Shown here: in pieces, positions 23,732 through 32,760 of the stretch
Numbering within the stretch: the stretch's first letter is position 1
How the letters are laid out: every line of letters begins with the position of its first letter
Assembly (NCBI GenBank): GCA_013697735.1
Contig: JACCWH010000230.1
Location: 1 to 32,834, forward strand
DNA length: 32,834 nt
Direction of reading: 5' to 3'
From: Trueperaceae bacterium
GTDB taxonomy: Bacteria; Deinococcota; Deinococci; Deinococcales; Trueperaceae
The notes under the pieces: generated by a model
Database searches by the model: none
Told to the model about the DNA's origin: nothing
The model's input: only the letters and a program-made list of their open reading frames with translations
Translations under genes and position numbers: made by a program

Positions 23732-25648
23732 CTACTCCAGGTACGTGTACCCGACCAGCTCCGCGTCGTAGAGCTCGGCGAGTTCGCGCTTCTCGTCGGC
23801 CGAGAGGACGATGCCCGCCGCCTCGCTCTCGCGGATCTCCTCCTGGAGCCAGCCGTGAAGGGTCTCGAACTCGTAGCCCATGTTCTGGATCACCCGGCGC
23901 GCCTTCTGCCCGTTCACGAGCAGCTCCACGCGCCACGAGGACCCGTCGAGCCGTACGTGCGCCTCGTTCACGCGCCCGAAGAGGTTGTGGGTGTTCGCGA
24001 GCACGTCCTGGTAGGCGCCGGTGAGAAAGGCGCCGAGGTAGTACGGTTGCCCCCGCACGAGGTCGTGCACGGGGAGCGTGTTGCGCACGTCGCGCAGGTC
24101 GATGAACTTCTCGATCTTCCCGTCGGAGTCGCAGCTGATGTCGACGAGCGTGGCGAGGCGTCCGGGACGCTCACCGAGGCGCGTGAGCGGCACGATCGGA
24201 AAGAGCTGCTGGATCGCCCAGTGATCGGGCATACCCTGGAAGAGGCTGAAGTTGCAGACGTACTTGTCGGCGAGCCGTCGCGGCAGCGCCTCGAGCTCCT
24301 CGGGAACGTAGTCGACGTGCTCGATCACACGCGCGATCTTGATGAGCACGCGTTGGAAGAGCTGTTCCACGTGCGCGCGCTCGAGCAGCGTGAGGTAGCC
24401 GAGGTCGAAGAGACTGTGCATCGTCTCCTTGTTGGAGACCGCCTCGTTGTAGACCTCGCGGTAGGTCTTGATCGATACGTCGCGGAGCAGCTGCTCCATG
24501 TCGCGTACGAGGGCGTGCACTTCGCCCTCGAGCGACGGGAGCTCGAGCGGCGTGCGCGTGGGGCCGATGGCGTCGATGACGCTCAGGACGAGCACCGCGT
24601 GGTGGGCGGTGAGCGCCCGGCCCGACTCCGTCACGATCACCGGGTGCTGGGCGTCGCCGTCGTCGCAGACCTCCTTCACGGTGTACACGACCGTGTCGGC
24701 GTATTCGGAGATGCCGTAGTTGGCCGACGCCTCGAACGTCGTCTTGGAGCCGTCGTAGTCGACTGCGAGGCCCCCGCCCACGTTGAGGAACCGGACCTCG
24801 GCGCCCATGGCACGGACGTCGACGTAGACCTGCGCGGCCTCGCGCACCGCCACCTTGATCTTGCGCACGTCGGTGAGCTGCGAACCGACGTGACAGTGGA
24901 TCATCTGCAGCGAGCCGAGCATCCCCTCCTCGCGCAGACGGGCGACGGCGTCGATGAGCTCGGTCGAGGTGAGGCCGAACTTGGCGTCGTCGCCGCCGGA
25001 CGCCTCCCACTGCCCCGCTCCCTTGGCGTGGAGCTTGTAGCGGATGCCGATCGTGGGCACCACGCCCATCTCTCGGCTCACGCGCAGGACGCGCTCGAGC
25101 TCACTGTGCTTCTCGAGCGTGATCACCACCTGCTTGCCGAGCTTCCGACCCCAGAGCGCGAGGCGCACGAAGTCGTCGTCCTTGAAGCCGTTGCAGCAGA
25201 TGAGCGCTTCGGGGTGGGTGTCCTGCACCAGGATGAGGGCGAGCTCCGCCTTCGAGCCGGCTTCGAGTCCGGTCTTGTAGCGGGCGCCGTACTCAGCGAT
25301 GGTCTCGATGACCATGCGACGCTGGTTGACCTTCACCGGGTAGACGCCCTGGTAGTGCGCGCCGTACCCCGCCTCCTCCATGCTCGCTGCGAAGGCGCCG
25401 TTGATGCGGTCGAGCCGGTCCTCGATGATCTGCGGGAACCTGACGATCATCGGCACCTGGTGACCACGCTCGCGCAACGCACCCACGATCTCGGCGATCG
25501 ACGCACCGTGCTCGGGGGCGGATCGGAGCGTGACCTCCATGTCGCCGCGCGCGCCGACGCGGAAGTAGCCACTCGCCCATGCCGGGATGCTGTAGAGCTC
25601 CTCGGCGTCGGTGATGGAGAAGTGCGTATCGAGTGCGGCCTGGGCCAC
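23732..25648 (-). CDS. speA: Biosynthetic arginine decarboxylase
   Basis: 638 residues, the normal SpeA length. It decarboxylates arginine to agmatine with pyridoxal phosphate. The N-terminal segment EELYSIPAWASGYFRV is typical of SpeA; the PLP lysine is Lys106 in GVYPVKVNQ. HCHVGSQLTD, LNVGGGLAVDYDGS and VTESGRALTAHHAVL form the barrel and cofactor region, and the C-terminus continues through NLFGRVNEAHV to the end. I chose the GTG at 25648 because GGAGG lies about 9 bases upstream; the frame is open to 25891, but the extra 81 residues are basic and unlike SpeA. It is divergent from aguA, with which it forms one pathway. Confidence 0.96.
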   Translation of the reverse strand: MAQAALDTHFSITDAEELYSIPAWASGYFRVGARGDMEVTLRSAPEHGASIAEIVGALRERGHQVPMIVRFPQIIEDRLDRINGAFAASMEEAGYGAHYQGVYPVKVNQRRMVIETIAEYGARYKTGLEAGSKAELALILVQDTHPEALICCNGFKDDDFVRLALWGRKLGKQVVITLEKHSELERVLRVSREMGVVPTIGIRYKLHAKGAGQWEASGGDDAKFGLTSTELIDAVARLREEGMLGSLQMIHCHVGSQLTDVRKIKVAVREAAQVYVDVRAMGAEVRFLNVGGGLAVDYDGSKTTFEASANYGISEYADTVVYTVKEVCDDGDAQHPVIVTESGRALTAHHAVLVLSVIDAIGPTRTPLELPSLEGEVHALVRDMEQLLRDVSIKTYREVYNEAVSNKETMHSLFDLGYLTLLERAHVEQLFQRVLIKIARVIEHVDYVPEELEALPRRLADKYVCNFSLFQGMPDHWAIQQLFPIVPLTRLGERPGRLATLVDISCDSDGKIEKFIDLRDVRNTLPVHDLVRGQPYYLGAFLTGAYQDVLANTHNLFGRVNEAHVRLDGSSWRVELLVNGQKARRVIQNMGYEFETLHGWLQEEIRESEAAGIVLSADEKRELAELYDAELVGYTYLE

Positions 25649-25764
25649 CTGGTGGACCTCCGGAGGTGCGTCCGCTCGCTCGAGGCGGCGGGCGATTCGC
25701 GACGAACACGGTATCAGGTACGGCGGTGCGCGTCGGTACGGAACCTCGTCGCGAGCACCGCGAG

Positions 25765-25773
25765 TGCTACCAT
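25765..25773 (+). promoter_or_regulatory. Extended -10 box upstream of aguA
   Basis: TGCTACCAT fits an extended -10 (TGN-TANNNT) with no clear -35. Transcription would start near 25780, about 65 bases before the aguA ATG. It lies in the 196-base divergent gap shared with speA. Confidence 0.45.
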
Positions 25774-25844
25774 CGATCCGCCCCGACGACCGGGCGTTCT
25801 GGGCCCCCGCCCGGCGCGATCCCGGCCGCGGCCAGGAGCCGCCC

Positions 25845-26895
25845 ATGCTCGACCTCGACCATCCCACGCCCCTCGACCTCGGTTTCCGCATGCCGGCCGA
25901 ATGGAACCCTCACGCCGCCACCTGGACGAGCTGGCCGAGCGACGACGGTCTCTGGGAGGGTGAACTCGAGCGCGTGCGCGAGGAGTTCGCCGGGCTCGTG
26001 ACGCTGCTCTGCACCGCCGAAGACGTTGTGGTGAACGTGCAAGACGACGAAGCCGAACGCGACGCCCGCGCGCGCCTCGCCGGCGCCCTCAGGCACCGCA
26101 TCCGCTACCACCGCGTGGCGCTCGACGACGCGTGGTTCCGCGACAACGGCCCGATCTTCGTGGTCAACGGCTACGGCCGCGTGGCGCTCACCGATTGGCG
26201 CTTCAACGCCTGGGGCGGCAAGTACGAGTACGCTCAAGACACGCTCGCGCCCGAGGCGGTGGCGAGCACGCTCGACATGCGGCGATTCGCGTTCCCGTAC
26301 GTGATGGAGGGGGGCGCGATCGAGGTGAACGACGAGGGCGTACTCATCACCACGCGCTCGTGTCTGCTGACCCCCACGCGCAATCCCGATCTCGCCCAGG
26401 AGGAGGTCGAGGCGCTCCTGCGTGCCGGTCTCGGTGTCCGGAACGTCGTTTGGCTCGAGGGCGGCCTCGCAGGCGACCACACCGACGGTCACGTCGACAC
26501 GATCGTGCGCTTCAGCGACGACCGCACCATCGTCTGCGCCGTGGAGGACGACCCCGACGACGTGAACCACGCCGCCACGCAGCGCAACCTCGCCGACCTG
26601 CGCGCGCTGCGCACCGTCGATGAGGAGCCCTTCAGCGTGATCGAGCTGCCGCTCCCGCAGCGTCGCCTCGAACTCGACGGCCGGCGCCTGCCGGCGACGT
26701 ACGCCAATTTCTACGTCGCCAACGACCTCGTGGTCGTACCGACCTACGGCGACCCGAACGATGAGGTCGCGCTCGAGATCCTGCGCCCACTCTTCCCAGG
26801 GCGTCGCGTGGTCGGTTCTCCGGCGAGCGCGCTCATCACCGGCGGCGGCGCCTTCCACTGCGTCACGCAGCAGCAACCCGAGGGGGAGATCGAGC

Positions 26896-26903
<8 letters not shown>
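25845..26903 (+). CDS. aguA: Agmatine deiminase
   Basis: 352 residues of the guanidino-modifying (peptidylarginine deiminase-like) fold. It hydrolyses agmatine to N-carbamoylputrescine and ammonia. Active-site elements are Asp100 in FRDNGP, Glu155 in MEGGAIEVN, His216 in DHTDGHVD and the nucleophile Cys339 in GGGAFHCVTQQQP. The ATG follows CCAGGAGCC. The 3' end overlaps aguB by 8 bases, so the two consecutive steps are translationally coupled. All catalytic residues are intact. Confidence 0.97.
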
Positions 26904-27792
<889 letters not shown>

Positions 27793-27810
27793 GCCGCCGA
27801 AGGGACGCCA

Positions 27811-27835
27811 GCCGGGAGGGACCAGCCTCCCCCGG
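27811..27835. terminator. Possible hairpin terminator between convergent aguB and the propeller gene
   Basis: GCCGGGAGG and CCTCCCCCGGC can pair across a short loop with a two-base bulge. The position, 19 bases after the aguB stop and before a convergent gene, is right for a terminator serving aguB, but no U-tract follows. Confidence 0.35.
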
Positions 27836-27877
27836 CACGCTCCAACACTGCCGCGAGCGCTCGTCATGCCGAGAATG

Positions 27878-29188
27878 CTAGCGCACGTTATACGAAGGCA
27901 TCTCCCCCTGGGAGAGCGGCGTGACGCTGCCGTCGAGACCGAACCGGGTGACCGTACCGACGCCGTCGGGACCGAGGACCGAGAAGACGAGCGCGTCGCT
28001 CGCCGGCGACCAGACCCTGTGCGACCGCGCGTATTGGTCGAAGAACGGGAGGAACTGCTCAACGAAGGACCGCGTCGGCTCGAAGATCGCGATCTCCTCC
28101 GACAGGCCGGTGAAGACGTCGACCACCTTGAGCGCCAGGCGCGGGAGGTCGCGCTCCTGCACGAGCGAGAGCACGCGCCTCTCGGGCCCGAGTCCGGGAC
28201 CACCCCAATCGAGCGTCAGGTAGGCGATCGACCCACCATCAGGCGCCCAGAAGTAGGCGAGCGAACCCCCCTCGACCAACACGACGAGGTCGCCGCTGTC
28301 GGCGTAGAGCAGCGCAAGGGAGCCGAAGCCGTTCGGCTCCCCACGTTGGATCGCGAGGACGTCGAGGTGCGGGTGCCACGCGATCGCGGCCTGCCCGGCG
28401 TGCGGGAGCTCCCGTTTGATCACGTCGGGACCCGGCTCCGGCGCGAAGGCGCGCGCTTCCGTCATCACCACGCGCCGAGTGTCGCCCATCGTCCGCGTGG
28501 CGTAGGCCACGAAGCGCTCCCCCGCGGAGAGCGCCGGGGTCTGGAAGACGCCGGGGTCGGGGAACGGGTACGTCACGTCGAAGCCGGCCAGGGCCGTGAA
28601 GCCCACCAGTGGCGCCACGCCGAGCACGTCGCGATGGACGAGCAGGCGCTCGCCGGCGCCGTCCCACGACCAGAAGAAGGGGTTCCCGCGCGAGAAGAGC
28701 GTGCTTCCGCCCCCGTCGGCGTCGGCGAGGTACAACGCGAGTCCGTCGACGTCGACCGCGAGGATGGCGAGTCGATCCCCTGCCGGCGACCACGAGACGT
28801 AGATGGGGGCGTCGCTTCGGCTGCCGTAGACGCTGACGGCTGGCGCCGCGAGAACGCGACCGCTCGGCGAGCCTGCCGACGCGTGGGCGGGACGGAGGGC
28901 GACGACGTCGACGCTGGCTCGGCCGCTCGTGAGCGACGTGTAGGCAACACGGTCGCCGTCGGGCGACCAGGAGGGGAATGACGCCTGCATCGCCCCCTGG
29001 GCCAGGGGCGTGACGAGACCCGAGGCGCCGTCGACGATCGCGGGCATGCCATCGGGAAGAACGAAGGCGATCTCAGCGGCCATCGACGGCGCGAGCACGC
29101 CCGCGCGCGGTAGCGGCTGCCCCACCGCCGAGGCCACGAGGAGCGCGGCGATCGGGAGCGCGATCGGGAGGAGCGCGAGGCGCAGCAT
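27878..29188 (-). CDS. Secreted TolB/WD40-like beta-propeller protein
   Basis: 436 residues. An N-terminal signal peptide (LRLALLPIALPIAALLVASAVG) without a lipobox cysteine suggests export by Sec. The rest holds PD40-type repeats with recurring SWSPDGDRVAY, SWSPAGDRLAIL, FWSWDGAGERLLV, FWAPDGGSIAYL and VWSPASDALVF blades, about six in total. Such propellers bind proteins or peptides; in TolB they support envelope integrity, but the N-terminal TolB domain and the other tol genes are missing here. The ATG is preceded after 5 bases by a TACGCT box. I cannot assign a specific function. Confidence 0.82.
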   Translation of the reverse strand: MLRLALLPIALPIAALLVASAVGQPLPRAGVLAPSMAAEIAFVLPDGMPAIVDGASGLVTPLAQGAMQASFPSWSPDGDRVAYTSLTSGRASVDVVALRPAHASAGSPSGRVLAAPAVSVYGSRSDAPIYVSWSPAGDRLAILAVDVDGLALYLADADGGGSTLFSRGNPFFWSWDGAGERLLVHRDVLGVAPLVGFTALAGFDVTYPFPDPGVFQTPALSAGERFVAYATRTMGDTRRVVMTEARAFAPEPGPDVIKRELPHAGQAAIAWHPHLDVLAIQRGEPNGFGSLALLYADSGDLVVLVEGGSLAYFWAPDGGSIAYLTLDWGGPGLGPERRVLSLVQERDLPRLALKVVDVFTGLSEEIAIFEPTRSFVEQFLPFFDQYARSHRVWSPASDALVFSVLGPDGVGTVTRFGLDGSVTPLSQGEMPSYNVR

Positions 29189-29193
29189 GGTGC

Positions 29194-29199
29194 AGCGTA
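29194..29199 (-). promoter_or_regulatory. -10 box for a possibly leaderless propeller-gene transcript
   Basis: On the minus strand TACGCT lies five bases before the ATG at 29188, with no Shine-Dalgarno between. The same hexamer is the -10 of the amtB promoter candidate. Confidence 0.45.
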
Positions 29200-29263
29200 G
29201 TCCCGCCCCGGTCGGGCGAGGAGGTGCGGCGTCACGTTCGCGGGCCGTGCGGCTCAGCTCGGG

Positions 29264-29623
29264 CTAGCGGCCGCCGTGCGAGCGCCGCTCGGCCGCGGCG
29301 GCCTTCTCGGCGAACTCGCGCGCGAAGATCTTGATGTCGGCCATGAGGCCGTCGTTCTTGGTCGCCGAGCGGTAGGTGTCGGCGAGTGAGAGGAGCGTTT
29401 GGTAGACGAAGTCGTTCATGTCGTCGACGGACATCTCACGCGTCCAGAGGTCGATTCGCAAGGCGTTTCGGTGTTCAGGATCCCAGAGCGCGAGGAGCAT
29501 CGCGTCGGCCCGCTGTCGGCCCGGCTCGGGAGCGTCGTCTGCCTCCCACTCGATCGCCGTGACGCCGTCGTCGCCGGTGGTCACGTCGACTCGGATCTGC
29601 GAGGTCTGTGTGCCGTCTGCCAT
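29264..29623 (-). CDS. GldC-like protein
   Basis: 119 residues. The core IRVDVTTGDDGVTAIEWEA, then AMLLALWDPEHRNALRIDLW, TREMSVDDMNDFVYQTL and LADTYRSAT, matches the GldC family first described as a gliding motility lipoprotein-complex accessory in Bacteroidetes. The family is found beyond gliding bacteria and its molecular function is not known; in Flavobacterium GldC is not essential. No other gld genes are visible. The ATG at 29623 is preceded after 5 bases by TAGGAT, so the transcript may be leaderless. The protein is cytoplasmic with an alanine-rich helical tail (EFAEKAAAAERR). Confidence 0.8.
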   Translation of the reverse strand: MADGTQTSQIRVDVTTGDDGVTAIEWEADDAPEPGRQRADAMLLALWDPEHRNALRIDLWTREMSVDDMNDFVYQTLLSLADTYRSATKNDGLMADIKIFAREFAEKAAAAERRSHGGR

Positions 29624-29628
29624 GCCGC

Positions 29629-29634
29629 ATCCTA
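29629..29634 (-). promoter_or_regulatory. -10 box for a possibly leaderless gldC-like transcript
   Basis: TAGGAT on the minus strand lies five bases before the ATG. It could alternatively be read as a weak AGGA Shine-Dalgarno, so the assignment is uncertain. Confidence 0.4.
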
Positions 29635-29747
29635 TCCCCGCTCCCGCGTGCGGGGATCGCTCACGACTCGCGATCCGCTCACCGGGGTCGCGCACGTGCT
29701 GCACGACGAGCTGTGCATGTGCCGTGGTGCGCGTCACAGAGCCGAGT

Positions 29748-29753
29748 TAGACT
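29748..29753 (+). promoter_or_regulatory. -10 box of the small membrane protein gene
   Basis: TAGACT identical to the nucS and nfo boxes, here followed by a leader of about 20 bases that carries a strong Shine-Dalgarno (AAAGGAGA at 29766-29773). No clear -35 is present. Confidence 0.4.
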
Positions 29754-29779
29754 CCTCTTGGCTCGAAAGGAGAACTTCC

Positions 29780-29998
29780 ATGCGTCCTATCGTGACCCTC
29801 GGGCTCGTACTCGTGATTGCCGGTGCCTTGGCGATGATCCTGCAGCTCGCCGGCGTCTTCAACGAATCGGCAGGCATCGATCTGGGAGTTGCCGCGATCG
29901 AGATCGAGCGCGAACGCAATCTCCCCTGGCTGCCGTGGGTGGCGGGCACCGCGATCCTCGTGGGCGCCGTGCTGATGATCTCCGGCCGCCGCGCCTGA
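29780..29998 (+). CDS. Small two-helix membrane protein, 72 residues
   Basis: The ATG has the strong Shine-Dalgarno AAAGGAGA six bases upstream, which fixes the start. Helix 1 spans about residues 4-26 (IVTLGLVLVIAGALAMILQLAG) and helix 2 about 52-68 (WVAGTAILVGAVLMISG), joined by a loop with IEIERERNLPW. It resembles small DUF3185-like inner-membrane proteins, but it is too short for a firm family call. It is divergent from the GldC-like gene. Function unknown. Confidence 0.8.
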   Translation: MRPIVTLGLVLVIAGALAMILQLAGVFNESAGIDLGVAAIEIERERNLPWLPWVAGTAILVGAVLMISGRRA

Positions 29999-30079
29999 GT
30001 GCCCACGACGCACCACGAGAGGTGATCTCCGTCATGCACCACGCCCACACACCGACCCTCCCGTCGTGAACGGCCCGAC

Positions 30080-31144
30080 GTGAAGGGCCTGATCCTCGCC
30101 GCTGGTCTCGGCACGCGCCTGCGACCGATCACGAGCTTGCGTCCGAAGCCGACGATCAGCGTCGCCAACAGACCCCTGATCCACTACGCGCTCGACGACC
30201 TCATCGACGCCGGCGTGACCGACATAGGCATCGTGGTCTCGTACGACACCATCGACCATCTCAAGGAGGCGGTGGAGGGGTACCGCGGGGCGAACTACAC
30301 GTTCGTGCTGCAGGCCCCCCCGAAGGGGCTCGCGCACGCGGTGGAGGTCTCGCGCGATTTCCTCGCCGACGATTCCTTCGTGATGTACCTCGGCGACAAC
30401 CTCTTCGAACAGGGCATCGGCGCGTTCATCGACGCCTTCGATCCCGCCGCGGGGGTGAACGCCGTGATGGCGCTCATCCGCGTCGACGATCCGCGCGCAT
30501 TCGGCGTCGCGGTCGTCGAGGACGGGCGCATCACGCGCCTCGTCGAGAAGCCGCCCGATCCACCCTCGGACTTGGCGGTGGCGGGCGTGTACGTTTTCGA
30601 CAAGACCGTCCACGACGCCATCGACGGCTTGGAGCCCGGCGCGAAGGGCGAGTACCAGATCACCGATGCGATCGCGCGCATGATCGAGCGCGGCCTCGTG
30701 GTCGCACCCGTCGAGGTGACGGGCTGGTGGAAGGACACCGGCACCGCGGACGACATCCTCGACGCCAACCGGCTCGAACTCCTCTCGATGGCCCGCAACG
30801 TGGAGGGGACGGTCGAGGAGAGTCGCATCGTGGGTGACGTGGTGGTCCAAGCGGGGGCCACGGTGCGCCGCTCGACCGTATTCGGGCCCGCGATCATCGG
30901 TAGAGGTGCCGTGGTGGAGGACTCCTACGTAGGCCCGTTCACGAGCCTCGGCGCCGGGTCGCGGCTTTCGAACGCCGAGATCGAGTACGCGGTGGTGGGG
31001 GCGGACTCGGTCATTCGTGACGTTCGCGCCCGGATCCACGCCAGCCTCATCGGCGAGAACGTGGTGATCGAGGGCGCCTCGGGCCGCCCCGACGCCCACC
31101 GCCTCGTGGTCGGCGACCAGAGCCAGATCGACCTGCACCAGTAG
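30080..31144 (+). CDS. Glucose-1-phosphate thymidylyltransferase, long type with left-handed beta-helix tail
   Basis: 354 residues. The N-terminal nucleotidyltransferase domain (about 1-235) starts MKGLILAAGLGTRLRPIT, the nucleotide-binding G-x-GTRLRP motif, with KPTISVANRPL, YLGDNLF, VEKPPDPPSDLAVAGVYVF and GWWKDTGTADDIL. The C-terminal part (about 245-354) has hexapeptide-type repeats (IVGDVVVQAGATV, AIIGRGAVVEDSYVG, SLIGENVVIEG) that form a left-handed beta helix. This is the architecture of long RmlA proteins, which activate glucose-1-phosphate with dTTP. No rmlB, rmlC or rmlD is nearby, so another nucleotide or sugar is possible. The GTG start has no good Shine-Dalgarno. Confidence 0.88.
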   Translation: MKGLILAAGLGTRLRPITSLRPKPTISVANRPLIHYALDDLIDAGVTDIGIVVSYDTIDHLKEAVEGYRGANYTFVLQAPPKGLAHAVEVSRDFLADDSFVMYLGDNLFEQGIGAFIDAFDPAAGVNAVMALIRVDDPRAFGVAVVEDGRITRLVEKPPDPPSDLAVAGVYVFDKTVHDAIDGLEPGAKGEYQITDAIARMIERGLVVAPVEVTGWWKDTGTADDILDANRLELLSMARNVEGTVEESRIVGDVVVQAGATVRRSTVFGPAIIGRGAVVEDSYVGPFTSLGAGSRLSNAEIEYAVVGADSVIRDVRARIHASLIGENVVIEGASGRPDAHRLVVGDQSQIDLHQ

Positions 31145-31160
31145 CGCCTCGCGAGAGGCG
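31145..31160. other. Short hairpin immediately after the rmlA-type stop
   Basis: CGCCTC-GCGA-GAGGCG is a six-base-pair stem with a GCGA tetraloop directly after the stop codon. It may protect the mRNA end or add to termination. Confidence 0.45.
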
Positions 31161-31189
31161 AGCCGCGAGCCGCGAGCCGAGCCGCGAGC
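31160..31189. repeat. GAGCCGC heptamer repeats
   Basis: Three full GAGCCGC units (31160, 31167, 31179) and two partial ones (GAGCC at 31174, GAGC at 31186) stand head to tail. The run is too short and has no spacers, so it is a simple tandem repeat. Confidence 0.85.
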
Positions 31190-31207
31190 ACCATGCCTGC
31201 TTCGATC

Positions 31208-31235
31208 AGCGCGCCGACCTCCGGGTCGGCGCGCT
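31208..31235 (+). terminator. Strong hairpin terminator after the rmlA-type gene
   Basis: AGCGCGCCGACC (31208-31219) pairs perfectly with GGTCGGCGCGCT (31224-31235) around a TCCG loop, a 12-base-pair GC stem. Only two U follow on the + strand, so it is a weak classical terminator but a very stable structure. It separates the rmlA-type gene from amtB. Confidence 0.65.
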
Positions 31236-31397
31236 TCGCGTCGAGCATCGCGTCGGCCCGTTCAGGTTCTTTCACAGCGTGCTCTCGTGTACACGGAAGT
31301 TTGGACGTATGGCACGTTTCAGGAGAACGTGATGCATGTTCTTGCGTCTAATCGGTTCGTTAGGCGGTTAACACGTGCACGTTCGGCCACCTAAGGC

Positions 31398-31426
31398 TTG
31401 ACAGCGCGCATCGCCATGCATACGCT
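31398..31426 (+). promoter_or_regulatory. Promoter of amtB
   Basis: TTGACA (31398-31403), a spacer of exactly 17 bases and TACGCT (31421-31426) form the best housekeeping promoter in the window. Transcription would start near 31433, about 40 bases before the ATG, leaving room for the AGGAGG ribosome binding site at 31460-31465. Confidence 0.7.
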
Positions 31427-31473
31427 GTGCGCCTGCCGCTCGTCGAGCGGTCACCCCTTAGGAGGTCGATCGA

Positions 31474-32748
31474 ATGCGTTCCCCCAAGGTCATCCCGACC
31501 CTGCTGCTCACGCTCATGAGTGGTCTTGCGGTTGCCCAGGGTGAGAGCGTGGCCGAACTGGCGTACGCGCTCGACACCTTCGCGTTGCTCATGTGCGCCG
31601 TGCTCGTGATCCACATGAAGCCGGGCTTCGCCCTCCTCGAGGCCGGCCTGCACGGCTCGAAGAACGTCATCAACATCTTCATGAAGAACTACGCGACGTT
31701 CGCGATCGCCGGCATCGCCTTCTGGGCGGTCGGGTTCTCGATCATGTACGGGAGCAGCCTCTTCATCAGCGGCTACGAAGCCGACCTCTACCCCGGCGCG
31801 GCCGACTTCTTCTTCCAGATGGTCTTCGCCGCCACCGCCGCCACCATCGTCTCCGGTGCCATCGGTGGTCGCATGAAGTTCGGTGCCTATCTCGTGTTCG
31901 CCGTCGTCATGACCGCCGTCATCTATCCCTTCCTCGGCTCCTGGCACTGGGGCGGCGGCTGGCTCGAAGCCTTGGGTTTCTACGACTTTGCGGGCTCATC
32001 GGTGGTACATGCCGTCGGCGGTTTCGCCGCGCTCGGCGGCGTCCTCGCCGTGGGGCCGCGACTCGGCCGCTACATCGGCGGCAGGGTCAAGGCGATGCCT
32101 GGACACAACATGCCGCTCGCAGGCCTCGGCGTCTTCCTCCTCTGGATCGGCTGGTTCGGCTTCAACGGGGGCTCGCAGCTCGCGTTCAGCTCCGTGGCCG
32201 ACGCTCAGGCGATCGCCACCGTGTTCCTCAACACCAATTTCGCCGCCGCCGCCGGGGCCGCAGCCGCACTCTTGCTCTCGTGGGGTGTCTATCGTAAGCC
32301 CGACTTCTCTATGACCCTCAACGGTGTGATCGCCGGCCTCGTATCGATCACCGCCGGCCCCGACGTGATCAACGGCATTTGGGCCATCGTCGCCGGCGCC
32401 ATCGGCGGTGTCCTCGTCTTCGGCTCGATCCTGCTGCTCGATCGGCTGAAGATCGACGATCCCGTCGGCGCGATCTCGGCGCACGGCACGGCCGGCATCT
32501 GGGGGACGATCGCGGTCGGTGTCTTCGGCGGCGCCAACATCGGCGTCCAGGTGATCGGCACCCTCGCCTACTCCCTCGCCGCATTCGCCGGCTCGTACGC
32601 CCTCTTCATGGCCCTCAAGGCCACGATCGGCCTCCGGGTCGACGCGAAGGAAGAGGTCACGGGGCTCGACGTCGCCGAGCACGGCGCGGCGGGCTACCTG
32701 AACGCCGATTCGCTCAACGACCCCGTCCTCGTGGGCGCGGGCGACTGA
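31474..32748 (+). CDS. amtB: Ammonium transporter
   Basis: 424 residues with a cleavable signal peptide (about 1-22, ending AVAQ) and 11 expected membrane helices. The pore histidines are His179 (GSSVVHAVGG) and His337 (ISAHGTAGIWG), and the conserved Asp171 begins DFAGSSVVH. The family signature GFALLEAGLHGSKNVINIFMK is clear near residues 51-71. It takes up ammonium as a homotrimer and is gated by PII. The start is fixed by AGGAGG 8 bases upstream. The next gene, 12 bases downstream, encodes PII, so this is the classic amtB-glnK operon. Confidence 0.97.
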   Translation: MRSPKVIPTLLLTLMSGLAVAQGESVAELAYALDTFALLMCAVLVIHMKPGFALLEAGLHGSKNVINIFMKNYATFAIAGIAFWAVGFSIMYGSSLFISGYEADLYPGAADFFFQMVFAATAATIVSGAIGGRMKFGAYLVFAVVMTAVIYPFLGSWHWGGGWLEALGFYDFAGSSVVHAVGGFAALGGVLAVGPRLGRYIGGRVKAMPGHNMPLAGLGVFLLWIGWFGFNGGSQLAFSSVADAQAIATVFLNTNFAAAAGAAAALLLSWGVYRKPDFSMTLNGVIAGLVSITAGPDVINGIWAIVAGAIGGVLVFGSILLLDRLKIDDPVGAISAHGTAGIWGTIAVGVFGGANIGVQVIGTLAYSLAAFAGSYALFMALKATIGLRVDAKEEVTGLDVAEHGAAGYLNADSLNDPVLVGAGD

Positions 32749-32760
32749 GGCAGGAGCCCC

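Larger units (their letters stand above)
31145..31473. other. 329-base intergenic region without a gene
   Basis: I see no coding sequence here. The first 90 bases hold a hairpin, GAGCCGC repeats and a strong terminator-like stem. The stretch from about 31270 to 31400 is clearly less GC-rich than its surroundings and contains two 10-base palindromes, CGTGTACACG at 31286-31295 and ACGTGCACGT at 31373-31382, which may be operator sites. The amtB promoter and ribosome binding site (AGGAGG at 31460-31465) fill the end. Confidence 0.7.

Noticed and set aside
25649-25891. N-terminal extension of speA
   Set aside because: The added 81 residues are Arg/Ser-rich without SpeA similarity, while the GTG at 25648 has a good GGAGG and gives the normal length.
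23855-25963. Long open frame antisense to speA
   Set aside because: speA on the other strand has full catalytic motifs; the antisense product is a low-complexity Arg/Val/Asp/Glu/His protein typical of GC-rich shadows.
31160-31189. CRISPR-like repeat
   Set aside because: Units are seven bases long with no spacers and no cas genes nearby.
31310-31330. Sigma-54 promoter-like TGGCACG upstream of amtB
   Set aside because: The -24 element is good, but the expected TTGC at -12 is replaced by AGGA, and a strong TTGACA-N17-TACGCT promoter lies closer to the gene.
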